Below, one piece after another: positions 16,388 through 24,855 of a stretch of DNA of 64,000 nt; position 1 is the first letter of the stretch, and each line of letters begins with the position of its first letter. The position numbers were made by a program, and so were the translations under genes. Where the stretch lies: positions 1 through 64,000 of the forward strand of contig NZ_JAEEGA010000005.1 in the NCBI RefSeq assembly GCF_017829975.1. Direction: 5' to 3'. The notes below the pieces were generated by a model. The model did not search any database, was not told the DNA's origin, and worked only from the letters and a program-made list of their open reading frames with translations. Source of the stretch: Vagococcus allomyrinae. Its GTDB lineage: Bacteria; Bacillota; Bacilli; Lactobacillales; Vagococcaceae.

Positions 16388-16966
16388 TCATACCGAAAGA
16401 ATATGGATAAACCAACTAATTGGTGGGATGTCATCTGACTCTCCTGTCACCACACCACCGATCACTAAAAAAATAGACGTCCAAAATAATTTAGCTAAGA
16501 ATTTAGGATTACCTTCCCTAATATCCCCAACTTTTTGTCCCTCCTGAATTAGTTCAGCCGTTCTTTCAAAAAAATCAATCCTTGGAATCAATTGACGTAT
16601 CTGTCTATCCGCTTGCGGATTTGAGTTAACATCATAGATTAATAAAAAGATTTTCGCTGCTCGTTTATCCTCCCCAATCCTCTTAAACAGGGCTTCACAT
16701 CCCTGTTTAATTACTTCCAATGGGTCACCTGTTTGCACCAAAAGATCATTAACCGTTTGAAGTGTATTTTGACTCATGTTGATGATTGATTCGAATAATT
16801 TTTCTTTTGAGCCAAAATAATAAGAGATCAAGCCAACACTCACGCCTGCTTTCGCTGCAATATCACTGATTTTTGTGTTATTAAAACCGCGGTCGTAAAA
16901 CAAATCTAACGCTACTTCACCAATTAAATACATGCTCTGTACTTTTTGTTCTTCACGTGATGTCAT
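16388..16966 (-). CDS. TetR/AcrR-family regulator
   Basis: About 192 residues. The N-terminal TetR helix-turn-helix is clear: ALDLFYDRGFNNTKISDIAA, then KAGVSVGLISYYFGSKEKLF. The start is the ATG at 16966 (MTSREEQK), preceded by AAAGGAGG; the longer frame is ruled out because that site lies inside it. The C-terminal ligand domain is divergent. It is divergent from a histidine phosphatase gene whose promoter region holds an 18-bp palindrome, so it probably controls that gene and itself. Confidence 0.88.
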   Translation of the reverse strand: MTSREEQKVQSMYLIGEVALDLFYDRGFNNTKISDIAAKAGVSVGLISYYFGSKEKLFESIINMSQNTLQTVNDLLVQTGDPLEVIKQGCEALFKRIGEDKRAAKIFLLIYDVNSNPQADRQIRQLIPRIDFFERTAELIQEGQKVGDIREGNPKFLAKLFWTSIFLVIGGVVTGESDDIPPISWFIHILSV

Positions 16967-17005
16967 GGAAACCTCCTTTATGATTTCATCCAATCAATTG
17001 CTTAC

Positions 17006-17035
17006 AGTATAAGATTTTTACTCCTTAAAAGTCAA
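17006..17035 (-). promoter_or_regulatory. Promoter of the TetR gene
   Basis: On the minus strand TTGACT (17035-17030), 18-bp spacer, TATACT (17011-17006), about 40 bp before the start codon. Confidence 0.6.
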
Positions 17036-17051
17036 TTACCTCGATAAAAGA

Positions 17052-17110
17052 TTGACAGTTCAACAAATACATGATAATCTGAATTAAAATTCACTGAATT
17101 TATATTCAGT
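17052..17110 (+). promoter_or_regulatory. Promoter and palindromic operator of the histidine phosphatase gene
   Basis: TTGACA (17052-17057), 17-bp spacer, TAATCT (17075-17080). Just downstream ACTGAAT-TTAT-ATTCAGT (17093-17110) is a perfect 7+7 palindrome positioned to block transcription, a likely site of the adjacent TetR protein. Confidence 0.65.
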
Positions 17111-17138
17111 TAAAATGATGATAAAGGTGGTAAAATAA

Positions 17139-17873
17139 ATGATCGATATTAACATCGTGTTACTTAGACATGGCGAAACCTTATTCAACAGTGAACAAAA
17201 GGTACAAGGATGGAGTGACTCATTTTTGACGCCAAACGGGAGATTAGGAGTCAAAGGAAAAGCCATAGATTTTTTAGTTAAAGGACTGTACTTTGATGCT
17301 ATTTATAGCAGCGATAGTGGCCGAACGTTGGAAACCTCACGGATTATTAGCAGTATTCTGAAAGTTCCCTCCTCAAATATCATTCTTGAGCCAGACTTAC
17401 GAGAATACAACTACGGGATTTTTGAAGGGCAAACGAACATGGCGATGGAGACAGCCATTAAAGCGGAAATATTCGAAAAAAATAACGATGGGTTTAAAGC
17501 ACGTGCCATGAAAAAGGACCCTACTGTCATCTTTGATGTTCTCAATCAACTAGATAAAGACCAGAAACCAACGCCCAACACCTGGTACTCCGAAACGACT
17601 GAAGACTATCTTTCAAGAGTAAAACGTGGGTTAATGACGATAATTGCAGACTCGATAAAACAAGACAATAGCTTGATTCTTCTTGTTAGCCATGGACATA
17701 CGATTGCCACTTTGATGGGATTGTTATTCCCAACGGAACTGGCACAATGGCTCAATTCTGGGAAAAAATTAGATAACTGTGGGGATTTGTCTTTAACTTA
17801 TAACGTGATACAAAAGGAATTTCATTTCGAGGGCATACACAATCCTGAAACTTCTCAAAAAGCAATGTCCTAA
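17139..17873 (+). CDS. Histidine phosphatase (phosphoglycerate mutase-like)
   Basis: A 244-residue protein of the histidine phosphatase superfamily. The phosphorylated His is in VLLRHGETLFN (about residue 10). Arg and Glu of the pocket are in SGRTLETSR and REYNYGIFEGQTN, and the second catalytic His is in LVSHGHTIATL. AAAGGTGG precedes the ATG. The length and a long insertion between the motifs do not match GpmA, so a broad-specificity phosphatase is more likely than a glycolytic mutase. Control by the divergent TetR gene is inferred from the operator. Confidence 0.87.
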   Translation: MIDINIVLLRHGETLFNSEQKVQGWSDSFLTPNGRLGVKGKAIDFLVKGLYFDAIYSSDSGRTLETSRIISSILKVPSSNIILEPDLREYNYGIFEGQTNMAMETAIKAEIFEKNNDGFKARAMKKDPTVIFDVLNQLDKDQKPTPNTWYSETTEDYLSRVKRGLMTIIADSIKQDNSLILLVSHGHTIATLMGLLFPTELAQWLNSGKKLDNCGDLSLTYNVIQKEFHFEGIHNPETSQKAMS

Positions 17874-17880
17874 ACGTTAA

Positions 17881-17925
17881 AAACTGAAACCTACAGTTAC
17901 TAAACAGCCATGTTTCAGTTTTTTT
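17881..17925 (+). terminator. Terminator of the histidine phosphatase gene
   Basis: AAACTGAAAC ... GTTTCAGTTT (10-bp stem) followed by a T run. Confidence 0.85.
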
Positions 17926-18032
17926 CTCTTTTTGAGGATTCTATGTTTATTCTCGCTAGCTCAAACAGACATGTTCAGACGAATCGGTGTTTCCTACGAT
18001 TCAAGCGACACGACTTGCTACTCGCATCCCCT

Positions 18033-19052
18033 TTAACGATTAATCAATAAAGCAATCAAGACAACCGCCACGATTAATTGTGAAAGGCCAATCACCCCGC
18101 CTAAGGCCATGGCTTTTGGCCCTTCTTTAATTAAATCGGCGAATTTCACACGCATGCCAATTCCTGCTAAGGCGATGATTTCAAATTGACCACTAACCGT
18201 TTTCGCTGTCGTAGAGATAACTGTAGGTAAATTGACAAAGGTGACGACGAGACATAAGCCAAAGAAGGCGGTGATAAACCACGGGATGCTGATTTTTGAT
18301 TGCTTTTTAGCCCCTGAGGTTTGAAAGAGTGACCCTTGATCAGAAGAATTAAGGCGTGAAAAGGAAATAGCCACTACCACGATCAAGATAATCCGAATAA
18401 TTTTGAAAATAGTCCCATACTGGGTAACTTCTTCTCCTACCATTTTGCCTGAAGCGATCACTTGCCCGACTGATTGCAGTGTCCCACCAATCATTGCACT
18501 GGTCGGCATGACTTCATGGTGATAAAGAATATTCGTTAAGAAGGGCAGTGCTACCATTAAAATAGTTCCTGTCAAATTGACGATGGTAATCGAGATTCCT
18601 TTGTCTTTCTCATCGGCATCAATAATCGGGCTAACTGTTCCAATCGCCGATGAACCACAGACAGCATTTCCAGCACTCATCAATAAGGAAAAACGGCGGT
18701 TAAAGCCAAACCATTTGCCAAACTGATACGCCAAAACAATGGTGAAGAGCATTTGACAGACAATAAACAACACGCCGTTCATTCCGACACTGGCCACATC
18801 TGTTAAATTTAGGGTTAAGCCCGTTAACGCGATGGAATACTCAAGCAAACGGCTTTCTGAAAATTTAACACCTAAAGCCAAATTCTCCTTATTTAACACC
18901 GTATTTCCCAAAACAATCCCTAAGAGTATGGCAAATAATGAGGCACCCACTTTCGGTAAAAAATTGCCAATCACTTGTGATACAATGCCGATTGCTAAAC
19001 AGGCCATAAAGCCTAATCCAATCCCCTTTAATTTTCTTATGACAGTACTCAT
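18033..19052 (-). CDS. YeiH/UPF0324-family putative sulfate exporter
   Basis: A 339-residue polytopic membrane protein of the YeiH (Cons_hypoth698) family, with the conserved central GNAVCGSSAIGTVSPII segment and about ten helices. Family members are proposed to export sulfate or related anions. No LysR regulator is adjacent, unlike in many species. Length is normal and the ATG at 19052 has a GGAG-like site upstream. Substrate is not determined by sequence. Confidence 0.87.
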   Translation of the reverse strand: MSTVIRKLKGIGLGFMACLAIGIVSQVIGNFLPKVGASLFAILLGIVLGNTVLNKENLALGVKFSESRLLEYSIALTGLTLNLTDVASVGMNGVLFIVCQMLFTIVLAYQFGKWFGFNRRFSLLMSAGNAVCGSSAIGTVSPIIDADEKDKGISITIVNLTGTILMVALPFLTNILYHHEVMPTSAMIGGTLQSVGQVIASGKMVGEEVTQYGTIFKIIRIILIVVVAISFSRLNSSDQGSLFQTSGAKKQSKISIPWFITAFFGLCLVVTFVNLPTVISTTAKTVSGQFEIIALAGIGMRVKFADLIKEGPKAMALGGVIGLSQLIVAVVLIALLINR

Positions 19053-19184
19053 AAATCACGCTCCTGTTATTTTATTTCTCTTTTCTTTTAGTTTAGCACC
19101 GTCTTGTCATAAAATAAAATTATAATAAATAATTGATATATAATTTAAACTTATAGTTGATATCACAAAATTTACCACACAAAA

Positions 19185-19235
19185 AGGAGCCTTCGTTTGA
19201 TGATTAAGCAAAATACTTATCAAACTGAGGCTCCT
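19185..19235 (-). terminator. Terminator downstream of the small membrane protein gene
   Basis: AGGAGCCT...AGGCTCCT with inner TTTGAT...ATCAAA arms, followed on the minus strand by TTTTTG. Confidence 0.8.
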
Positions 19236-19250
19236 AATTTCTGGCTGATG

Positions 19251-19538
19251 CTATTTTTCTTTAGACTCATACTCTTGACTAACAATTCCCTTCCTGATGA
19301 TAATACTGCCAATAAAACCTAAGATACCACCTAAGGTGACCAAATTCGTCCAAACGAGAAACCAGGCGATCTGTTGATCAGTTAGAACGTAGAGATAAAT
19401 GAACCCTAACATGGCAACTAAAAGAACTAATACAATTTTAATGCACCACTCGTGAAACTGTTTAATTCGCCCACCATATTTAGCATAACTAATATGACAC
19501 ACCCAAGCAACCAACGTCATCGAAAAAAGACCTAGCAT
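19251..19538 (-). CDS. Hypothetical three-helix membrane protein
   Basis: A 95-residue protein with three hydrophobic helices (about residues 1-15, 32-53 and 60-80) and a charged tail (VSQEYESKEK). The ATG at 19538 is chosen because GGAGGAG precedes it by five to six bases. No family is recognised. It is followed by its own terminator and lies between two other membrane protein genes, without sign of co-transcription. Confidence 0.7.
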   Translation of the reverse strand: MLGLFSMTLVAWVCHISYAKYGGRIKQFHEWCIKIVLVLLVAMLGFIYLYVLTDQQIAWFLVWTNLVTLGGILGFIGSIIIRKGIVSQEYESKEK

Positions 19539-19634
19539 AACAACTCCTCCATTCAATTTATTTGATGGCTTTATTTTAACCAGTTACAGGTGTCTTGTCA
19601 CCTATTTTGCTTAGGAAACTAGCTGTCAACAGAC

Positions 19635-20165
19635 TTACTTCGAGAATGCTTCGACGATGTTCATGATGCCAAACATCAATAAGTAAAAGCCGACTAGGAA
19701 GCTGAGAGTCAACGCTGAGGTAACGGGATTAAATAACAAAGAAAAGCCGATAAGAATACCGATAATGTTAAGGATAAAACTAAACCAATAGTAAGCTGGA
19801 CTGACAACCTTAGCCAAATCCAATGAGAATAAGCCGCTAATTGAATCCGCAATAAACCAAATAGCAAAAATATAGGGTAACGCAAGTAAACCGATTTTAA
19901 TGTTGAACAACAAGATAAGCCCTAGGATAATGTCCAAAACGCCAACGAGAATTAAAACCGTTGCTTTTGCTCCAGTCAAAGCTTTGACTTTATTGCGGAG
20001 GAAAATATCAAAACAGCCTTTGGCTATTGCCATCAACCCGATAAAGACCGTCACACTGACAAGGCTACCTGCTGGATCTCTAAAAGCGACTAAAGCTGTC
20101 ATAATAAATAAGAGGCCCAATAAAAAGTTTCCCCAACCAAATTTTCTGTTTTCTGATGCTAACAT
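19635..20165 (-). CDS. HdeD-family (DUF308) membrane protein
   Basis: About 176 residues forming six hydrophobic helices in three hairpins (GWGNFLLGLLFIMTALVAF; VTVFIGLMAIAKGCFDIF; LVGVLDIILGLILLF; and others), the pattern of HdeD/DUF308 proteins linked to acid resistance in E. coli. The start is the ATG at 20165 (MLASENRKF), preceded by AAGGAA; the upstream extension is not membrane-like. Function in this lineage is unknown, though a stress role is plausible. Confidence 0.82.
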   Translation of the reverse strand: MLASENRKFGWGNFLLGLLFIMTALVAFRDPAGSLVSVTVFIGLMAIAKGCFDIFLRNKVKALTGAKATVLILVGVLDIILGLILLFNIKIGLLALPYIFAIWFIADSISGLFSLDLAKVVSPAYYWFSFILNIIGILIGFSLLFNPVTSALTLSFLVGFYLLMFGIMNIVEAFSK

Positions 20166-20472
20166 GATAATTCCTTCTTTCTTAGTTTTTTTAACAATTA
20201 CAACTCTTTCACTACCTTTACTATACGCTTCTTTCAAGGGCGCTTAAAGGCACAGAAAAAAGGGCGCGTTTAAATATGGACAGACTGATCATTGTGTCTT
20301 ATTTTGCAAATATCTCCAAACTCATTAAGCATAAATCGTTCACTAACATGTGATAATTCAAACTATTAGAACTATCTCATAATATTTGATTAAAAAAATC
20401 ATTCAAGCTATACTAGCTTCAACAACTATTATTCTATTGATAATAGTTGAATATATTTTGGAGGTTATCAGG

Positions 20473-21264
20473 ATGAAAGTAACAAAAGGATTAATAACAG
20501 CCAGTTTAATAGTAAGTTTGGGGATGGCTAATTTAGCAGTCCCAGTTATCTCTGCCCACGCAGCAACGGTTGAATTTGAGAATAACTATAAGTCAGTTAT
20601 TTCTCACAGTTTGAACGACTTAAAGGGGTACACAGGTAAGAAGAACATCAAGGGACTAATGACTAAATTAGCCACCCCTGCTTCATGGAAAGCGGCAGGT
20701 TATAAAGCAGCGGAAGCTAAAGTGATCGCAGCTGATTTTGCTAACCAAACTTATAAAGTAGAGGCTTTATTAACAAAAATGATGAACAATGAAGACCTAC
20801 ACTTTAAAGTAATTTTACTGAAAACAGGGTATGTCAAAGCGGAATTTGGTTTGGAGTCTTATGGCAATGCTGGTTCAGAAATTCCTGGTACGGAATTACC
20901 TGGAACCTCTGAACCTGGTGAAGAAACACCTGGTACCGAATTACCTGCTGAAACAACTGGTATTAAACAGCTAGAAATCGAATTAGATTATAAGCAAGGT
21001 GACGTTGAATTGCAATATCAAGTTAATTCAAACGGTACGGTTAAAGCTCAATACCAAAATAAACTAGACCGAGTACAATTACAAGGTGCCCAAGCAGAAG
21101 CTAAATTAAATGAGGTGCTAGCTGGTATTGATTTTAAAACAGCGAGTCAATCAGATATCGTGGCACACATCTTAACTAAATTGAACCTAGGGTCAGATTA
21201 CAAACAATTTCAATTCCAAGGTCAATTTACTGATAATACCAAAGTCAAATTTAAACTAAAATAA
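20473..21264 (+). CDS. Secreted YusW-like protein with proline-rich linker
   Basis: About 263 residues, starting at the ATG at 20473 with GGAGG upstream. A signal peptide (basic start, hydrophobic core, SAHA-A cleavage) covers about residues 1-29. The first domain (VEFENNYKSVISHSL...) is followed by a Pro/Gly/Thr/Glu linker with PGTELPG-type repeats at about residues 135-160. The C-terminal domain (IELDYKQGDVELQYQV..., LNLGSDYKQFQFQGQFTDNT) matches the YusW-like domain. It is probably an exported or wall-associated protein; the family's function is unknown. A terminator follows directly. Confidence 0.82.
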   Translation: MKVTKGLITASLIVSLGMANLAVPVISAHAATVEFENNYKSVISHSLNDLKGYTGKKNIKGLMTKLATPASWKAAGYKAAEAKVIAADFANQTYKVEALLTKMMNNEDLHFKVILLKTGYVKAEFGLESYGNAGSEIPGTELPGTSEPGEETPGTELPAETTGIKQLEIELDYKQGDVELQYQVNSNGTVKAQYQNKLDRVQLQGAQAEAKLNEVLAGIDFKTASQSDIVAHILTKLNLGSDYKQFQFQGQFTDNTKVKFKLK

Positions 21265-21320
21265 GTAATCACCCCATCAATAACAAACATTCCTAACGAT
21301 CATACAATTAAAACCAACAT

Positions 21321-21357
21321 AAAAAGGGAGACGCTGTTCGAGATGGCCTCCCTTTTT
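21321..21357 (+). terminator. Terminator after the YusW-like gene
   Basis: AAAAAGGGAG / CTCCCTTTTT, a ten-base stem ending in a T tract. Confidence 0.85.
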
Positions 21358-21522
21358 CAATAAACATTCTTTTTGTATATCAAATGAACTATTTCATGTT
21401 TATTATTACCTTTTCACAATCGTTTATTGTACACTATTATTAACGTTCTATTTAACTGGTCTGTTGGTAATCCCCTAAGACTTAAAAATGAACCACACTA
21501 TTCGATTGGAGACATGCGTATT

Positions 21523-21888
21523 ATGGAACACTCTCAACTATCTGTTTATGAAACCTTTAATCAAATCAGCTCATCTGAGGAAGCCACGATCTATTGGGGG
21601 AAATACGGTCGTTTAGCCCTTAGTTGCCTTAAAGAACAGGCACCTGACGTTTATGTCAAGCTTGTCATGACTAATAAACTCACGCCTTGGGTTCACGAAA
21701 CCAATGAATGGCTAACGGCTCATCGCTTGCGCTTATTAAACAAGGCCTTAGATGCTGCCCCTCTTCCCAAGGAAGCTTCTATTAAAGAAATTGCTGACCA
21801 TCATATAAAGATTTCTGCTAGTTTGGAAGAAACCATTACCATGGAATTAATCAACAAGATACAGACCACCTCTTTTGTCAGTCCTTAG
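21523..21888 (+). CDS. TnpV-like protein
   Basis: A 121-residue protein. The segment YWGKYGRLALSCLKEQAPDV, then YVKLVMTNKLTPWVHETNEW, follows the pattern of the transposon-encoded TnpV family (GRxRxxYLKEHR..LYxxLLxSGKL). The rest carries long charged helices. The ATG at 21523 has GGAG at suitable spacing; an in-frame ATG at 21514 is too close to the site. TnpV proteins are named from conjugative transposons, but no other transposon gene is nearby, so this is either a stray copy or a domesticated relative. Confidence 0.62.
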   Translation: MEHSQLSVYETFNQISSSEEATIYWGKYGRLALSCLKEQAPDVYVKLVMTNKLTPWVHETNEWLTAHRLRLLNKALDAAPLPKEASIKEIADHHIKISASLEETITMELINKIQTTSFVSP

Positions 21889-21901
21889 AAATGACAGTAG
21901 A

Positions 21902-21932
21902 CCTTGACCTCCTAAATGGTTAAGGCTTTTTT
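21902..21932 (+). terminator. Terminator after the TnpV-like gene
   Basis: CCTTGACC / GGTTAAGG (one G-U pair) around eight bases, followed by CTTTTTT. Confidence 0.8.
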
Positions 21933-22182
21933 GGTTCTTGCTTTTTACTGCCTAACACATTTCTATTAGACAGTTGCTACATCCATCTATTAGCCTCAGT
22001 TTTAAAAAAAACAAACTGACCATAACAACAGAGCAAACTCCACTCTTCCTTATAATAAAGTAACCAAAATAAACACTCTTCTTTATCATTGTGATGAAAT
22101 AATATGATGAATGTCGATATGATATCGACTTTGCTAATCAAAGCCCGCCCTAAGGCAATGCCGGAAACACTTGATACCGCAT

Positions 22183-22237
22183 AACACTGAAGCACTGTCT
22201 AACTGGTAATCTACCAGTCAGACAGTGCTTCAGTGTT
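22183..22237. repeat. Long near-perfect inverted repeat
   Basis: An 18-bp arm (AACACTGAAGCACTGTCT with its exact complement) plus a second 7-bp arm (ACTGGTA/TACCAGT) separated by one mismatch, closing on a three-base loop: 25 paired positions. Neither side has a T run, so it is not a canonical terminator. The rest of 21933-22264 holds no gene I can support. Confidence 0.75.
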
Positions 22238-22264
22238 GAGCTTTGCTATCAGAGTCATCACAAC

Positions 22265-22708
22265 TCAATGAGTGAGTTCCTGACCGATTTGGATAATACT
22301 TGAGGATAAACCATTGTCACTCATTAATCTTTCAACGGACGTACCTAGTTGCTCGGCAATACTTGATAAACTATCGCCTGCTTTGACAACATAAACTCCG
22401 CTAGCTTCTGGTGATGGTGTTCCTTCCCCTTGCTCCTGATTAGCCTCAGGCATTGTAGAACTACCAGTACTTTGAATGGGCGTCGTTGATTGTGTGGCGG
22501 CTTGTTCCCCGCTTGATGGTTGCAATTGCTCCATTTTTATTAATTGGGAATGGATACTTGATAATTTAACGCTTTGTTTGACTGTCGTAAGGATTAAAAA
22601 ACACATAAGCCCAGATATCAATACTAATAACAGAGCAATGAACGAAACACCCCAATGGGAGTTATTGGCTGTTGATTGACCTCGTTGACGTCTTCTTGAT
22701 GACTCCAT
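22265..22708 (-). CDS. LysM-domain membrane-anchored protein (paralogue A)
   Basis: A 147-residue protein: basic cytoplasmic start (SSRRRQRGQS), one membrane helix at about residues 20-42, a Ser/Thr/Gln/Pro-rich linker, and a C-terminal LysM domain (YVVKAGDSLSSIAEQLGTS..., about 104-147) that binds peptidoglycan or chitin-like glycans. It is built the same way as the protein at 51808-52374, so the two are paralogues. It stands alone with its own promoter region. A role in wall attachment or sensing is inferred. Confidence 0.85.
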   Translation of the reverse strand: MESSRRRQRGQSTANNSHWGVSFIALLLVLISGLMCFLILTTVKQSVKLSSIHSQLIKMEQLQPSSGEQAATQSTTPIQSTGSSTMPEANQEQGEGTPSPEASGVYVVKAGDSLSSIAEQLGTSVERLMSDNGLSSSIIQIGQELTH

Positions 22709-22895
22709 AAAACACCTCTTTTACGATCGTTTTTTATATTAACGAAGTTGATAATAAACTCTAATAACAGTTGCTTTATCAACTTGTTTCACATTTAACT
22801 AACCTATTATATAACGTTAAAAGCTAAAAGTCGAGCGTCAGAATCACAGCTTTCTCTATGAATAACTGCAACGCTGAAGCTTACTATAAAATAAC

Positions 22896-22931
22896 CCCCC
22901 CTTATAATAAAATCCGATAAGTGGGGAGTTT
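22896..22931 (-). terminator. Terminator of the ABC transporter operon
   Basis: CCCCCTTAT...ATAAGTGGGG, followed on the minus strand by TTATTTTAT, just after the isomerase stop codon. Confidence 0.7.
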
Positions 22932-22936
22932 AACAT

Positions 22937-23737
22937 TTACTTAATCTGACTAATAGTATTAGCTAGCCAGTCAACTTGTTCCAATAATTCTGCTTTGCTT
23001 AGCCTAACATGGGGTTCATATTCCAAGACGATATCGCGACCTGGAGTATAACGTTGATAAAGTTTAGCAAAAGCTTGATAATCAATTTTCCCGTCAAATA
23101 GCTGGCGATGTTGGTCCGTCTTACCATCATTATTATTCAGATGGAAGGCTTTTACGCGGTGGCCATGTTTACTTAAAAAAACTTCTAAATCCAGCCCTGT
23201 GATAAACCCGTGGGCCACATCGATTAGGACATTCAAGCTGGGAAACTGGCTCAATAAGGTCTCAAAGTCTTCGACAGTGTATAGTGGCTCTCCTTGAGCT
23301 GGCAGAGCCAAGTTCTCTACTAGTAGGTCAACGCCGTAATAGTCAGCCCGTCTTAACAAGTAACTGAGATTTGCCTGACTAACGGCTTGAAAATACCCTC
23401 GGTCCGCTGGTCTAAAGCCCTTCTGAGTATAATGATAGACAACGTGACGACACTCATAACGAGCAGCCAAACTGAGCACTCGTTCATAGCTGTCAAAAAG
23501 CTGAGTTTGAGCAGCATCCCCTGGTAAGGCTGTCCCCTCGACGTCAATATAAGGGCCGTGAAAGCTACAGCCACAGGACAGAGTTGGCAAGAGTTGGTTC
23601 AGTGTTTGCCAATAGTCCTCGTCATGAGTAAAAGCGATGAGCTCTACGCCCAGATGTTGGTTTTGCTGCTGATCAATCCAATTGGCAATTTCCGCCAGCT
23701 GAGTCATCTCACCTATGAGTGTACTGATTAGAATCAT
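22937..23737 (-). CDS. Sugar phosphate isomerase/epimerase (TIM-barrel, AP endonuclease 2-like)
   Basis: About 266 residues of the xylose isomerase-like TIM-barrel family. Metal-binding positions are suggested by FHGPYID, HVVYHYTQKG, DLLVENLALP, VLIDVAHGF, KAFHLNNNDGKTDQHRQLFDG and VLEYEPHVRLS. The start is the ATG at 23737, preceded by AGGAGG; its first four bases overlap the stop of the ATPase gene. As last gene of a sugar ABC operon it probably interconverts the imported compound, but substrates in this family cannot be read from sequence. Confidence 0.82.
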   Translation of the reverse strand: MILISTLIGEMTQLAEIANWIDQQQNQHLGVELIAFTHDEDYWQTLNQLLPTLSCGCSFHGPYIDVEGTALPGDAAQTQLFDSYERVLSLAARYECRHVVYHYTQKGFRPADRGYFQAVSQANLSYLLRRADYYGVDLLVENLALPAQGEPLYTVEDFETLLSQFPSLNVLIDVAHGFITGLDLEVFLSKHGHRVKAFHLNNNDGKTDQHRQLFDGKIDYQAFAKLYQRYTPGRDIVLEYEPHVRLSKAELLEQVDWLANTISQIK

Positions 23738-24840
23738 TCTTTGCCCTCCTCTTCTGGCCATTGGGGGTATCCTAAAGATCGTTCGGTTGTGTCGTCAAAA
23801 AAGTGCCACTTCCGAGAATTTAACCGCCAGTGAATGTGTGCCCCTTTTTCATAGCGATGTTCAGGGATTATCCCGATGATTTCTTGGCCGTTGACATCAA
23901 AATAATAACCAACCCGATTGCCGTAATCTTCCACATATTTAATGGTAATCGGCACCGAGAGACCACTTGCTTTTTTGGTTAAGCGAATGTCTTCTGGCCG
24001 AACCCCTAGTTTAATCGGCACTTGCCCATAGTTTTTTAACTGCTCCAGCCATGGCCCTGGCAACTTAATCTTCTCCCCTGCTAGCTCCAAATAAGAAGCG
24101 GTAATCTGAGTCTCCATAATATTCATGGAAGGAGAGCCAATAAAGGTGGCCGTAAAAATATTTGCCGGTCGGTGATAGACGTTGTAAGGAGTATCCAACA
24201 TCTGCAAAACGCCGTCATTTAACAAGGCGATCCGCTGGCCAATGGTCATGGCTTCAATTTGATCGTGGGTGACATAAACAAAGGTTTGCCCGTACAACTC
24301 ATGAATTTTGACCAGTTCTTTTCGAGCCTGGCCACGAAGTTGAGCATCCAAATTGGATAGAGGTTCATCCAACAGGAAAAAATCGGCTCGTTTGACAACT
24401 CCGCGAGCTAAAGCGACCCGTTGGCGTTGTCCTCCAGATAAATCCTTAGGCAAGCGGTCTTCCAGTCCTTCCAACCCAAGAGTAGCAATGGCTTCGCCTA
24501 CTCGTTGATAAGTTTGAGCTTTTGGCACTTTATTCACTCGCAAGCCATACCCCACATTTTCTGCTACAGTCATATGAGGAAATAAGGCGTAATTTTGAAA
24601 GACCATGGCAATGCTACGATCGCCACTATCCACCTGATTGGCTAATTCACCGTTTAGATATAAACTGCCACTGCTTACGGACTCCAAGCCGCTGATCATG
24701 CGTAAAACTGTTGACTTGCCGCAACCGGAAGGTCCTAGTAAAATCAAGCGCTCCCCTTTTTTTATGGCAAGATCCAACTCATTGATGATCACCGTTTCCC
24801 CAAAACTTTTGGTAACCCCAACAAATTCAATACTGTTCAT
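23734..24840 (-). CDS. Carbohydrate ABC transporter ATP-binding protein (MsmK/UgpC type)
   Basis: A 368-residue ATPase of the CUT1 family. Walker A is LLGPSGCGKSTVLRM, the Q-loop VFQNYALFP, the signature LSGGQRQRVALARG, Walker B FFLLDEPLSNLDAQLR and the H-loop YVTHDQIEAMT. A C-terminal regulatory OB-like domain (about 240-368) is present as in MalK and MsmK. It is in the operon with its own permeases. Because the mannan operon nearby has no ATPase, this one may energise both importers, as MsmK/MsmX proteins do elsewhere. Confidence 0.93.
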   Translation of the reverse strand: MNSIEFVGVTKSFGETVIINELDLAIKKGERLILLGPSGCGKSTVLRMISGLESVSSGSLYLNGELANQVDSGDRSIAMVFQNYALFPHMTVAENVGYGLRVNKVPKAQTYQRVGEAIATLGLEGLEDRLPKDLSGGQRQRVALARGVVKRADFFLLDEPLSNLDAQLRGQARKELVKIHELYGQTFVYVTHDQIEAMTIGQRIALLNDGVLQMLDTPYNVYHRPANIFTATFIGSPSMNIMETQITASYLELAGEKIKLPGPWLEQLKNYGQVPIKLGVRPEDIRLTKKASGLSVPITIKYVEDYGNRVGYYFDVNGQEIIGIIPEHRYEKGAHIHWRLNSRKWHFFDDTTERSLGYPQWPEEEGKE

Positions 24841-24855
24841 TCTTCTTCATCCTTC

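Noticed and set aside
17139-17873. Phosphoglycerate mutase GpmA
   Set aside because: Length and spacing of motifs do not match GpmA; only the superfamily call is supported.
21977-22195. 72-codon minus-strand open frame
   Set aside because: Its start lies inside the 25-bp inverted repeat, it has no ribosome-binding site and its composition (Trp/Cys/Phe-rich) is not protein-like.
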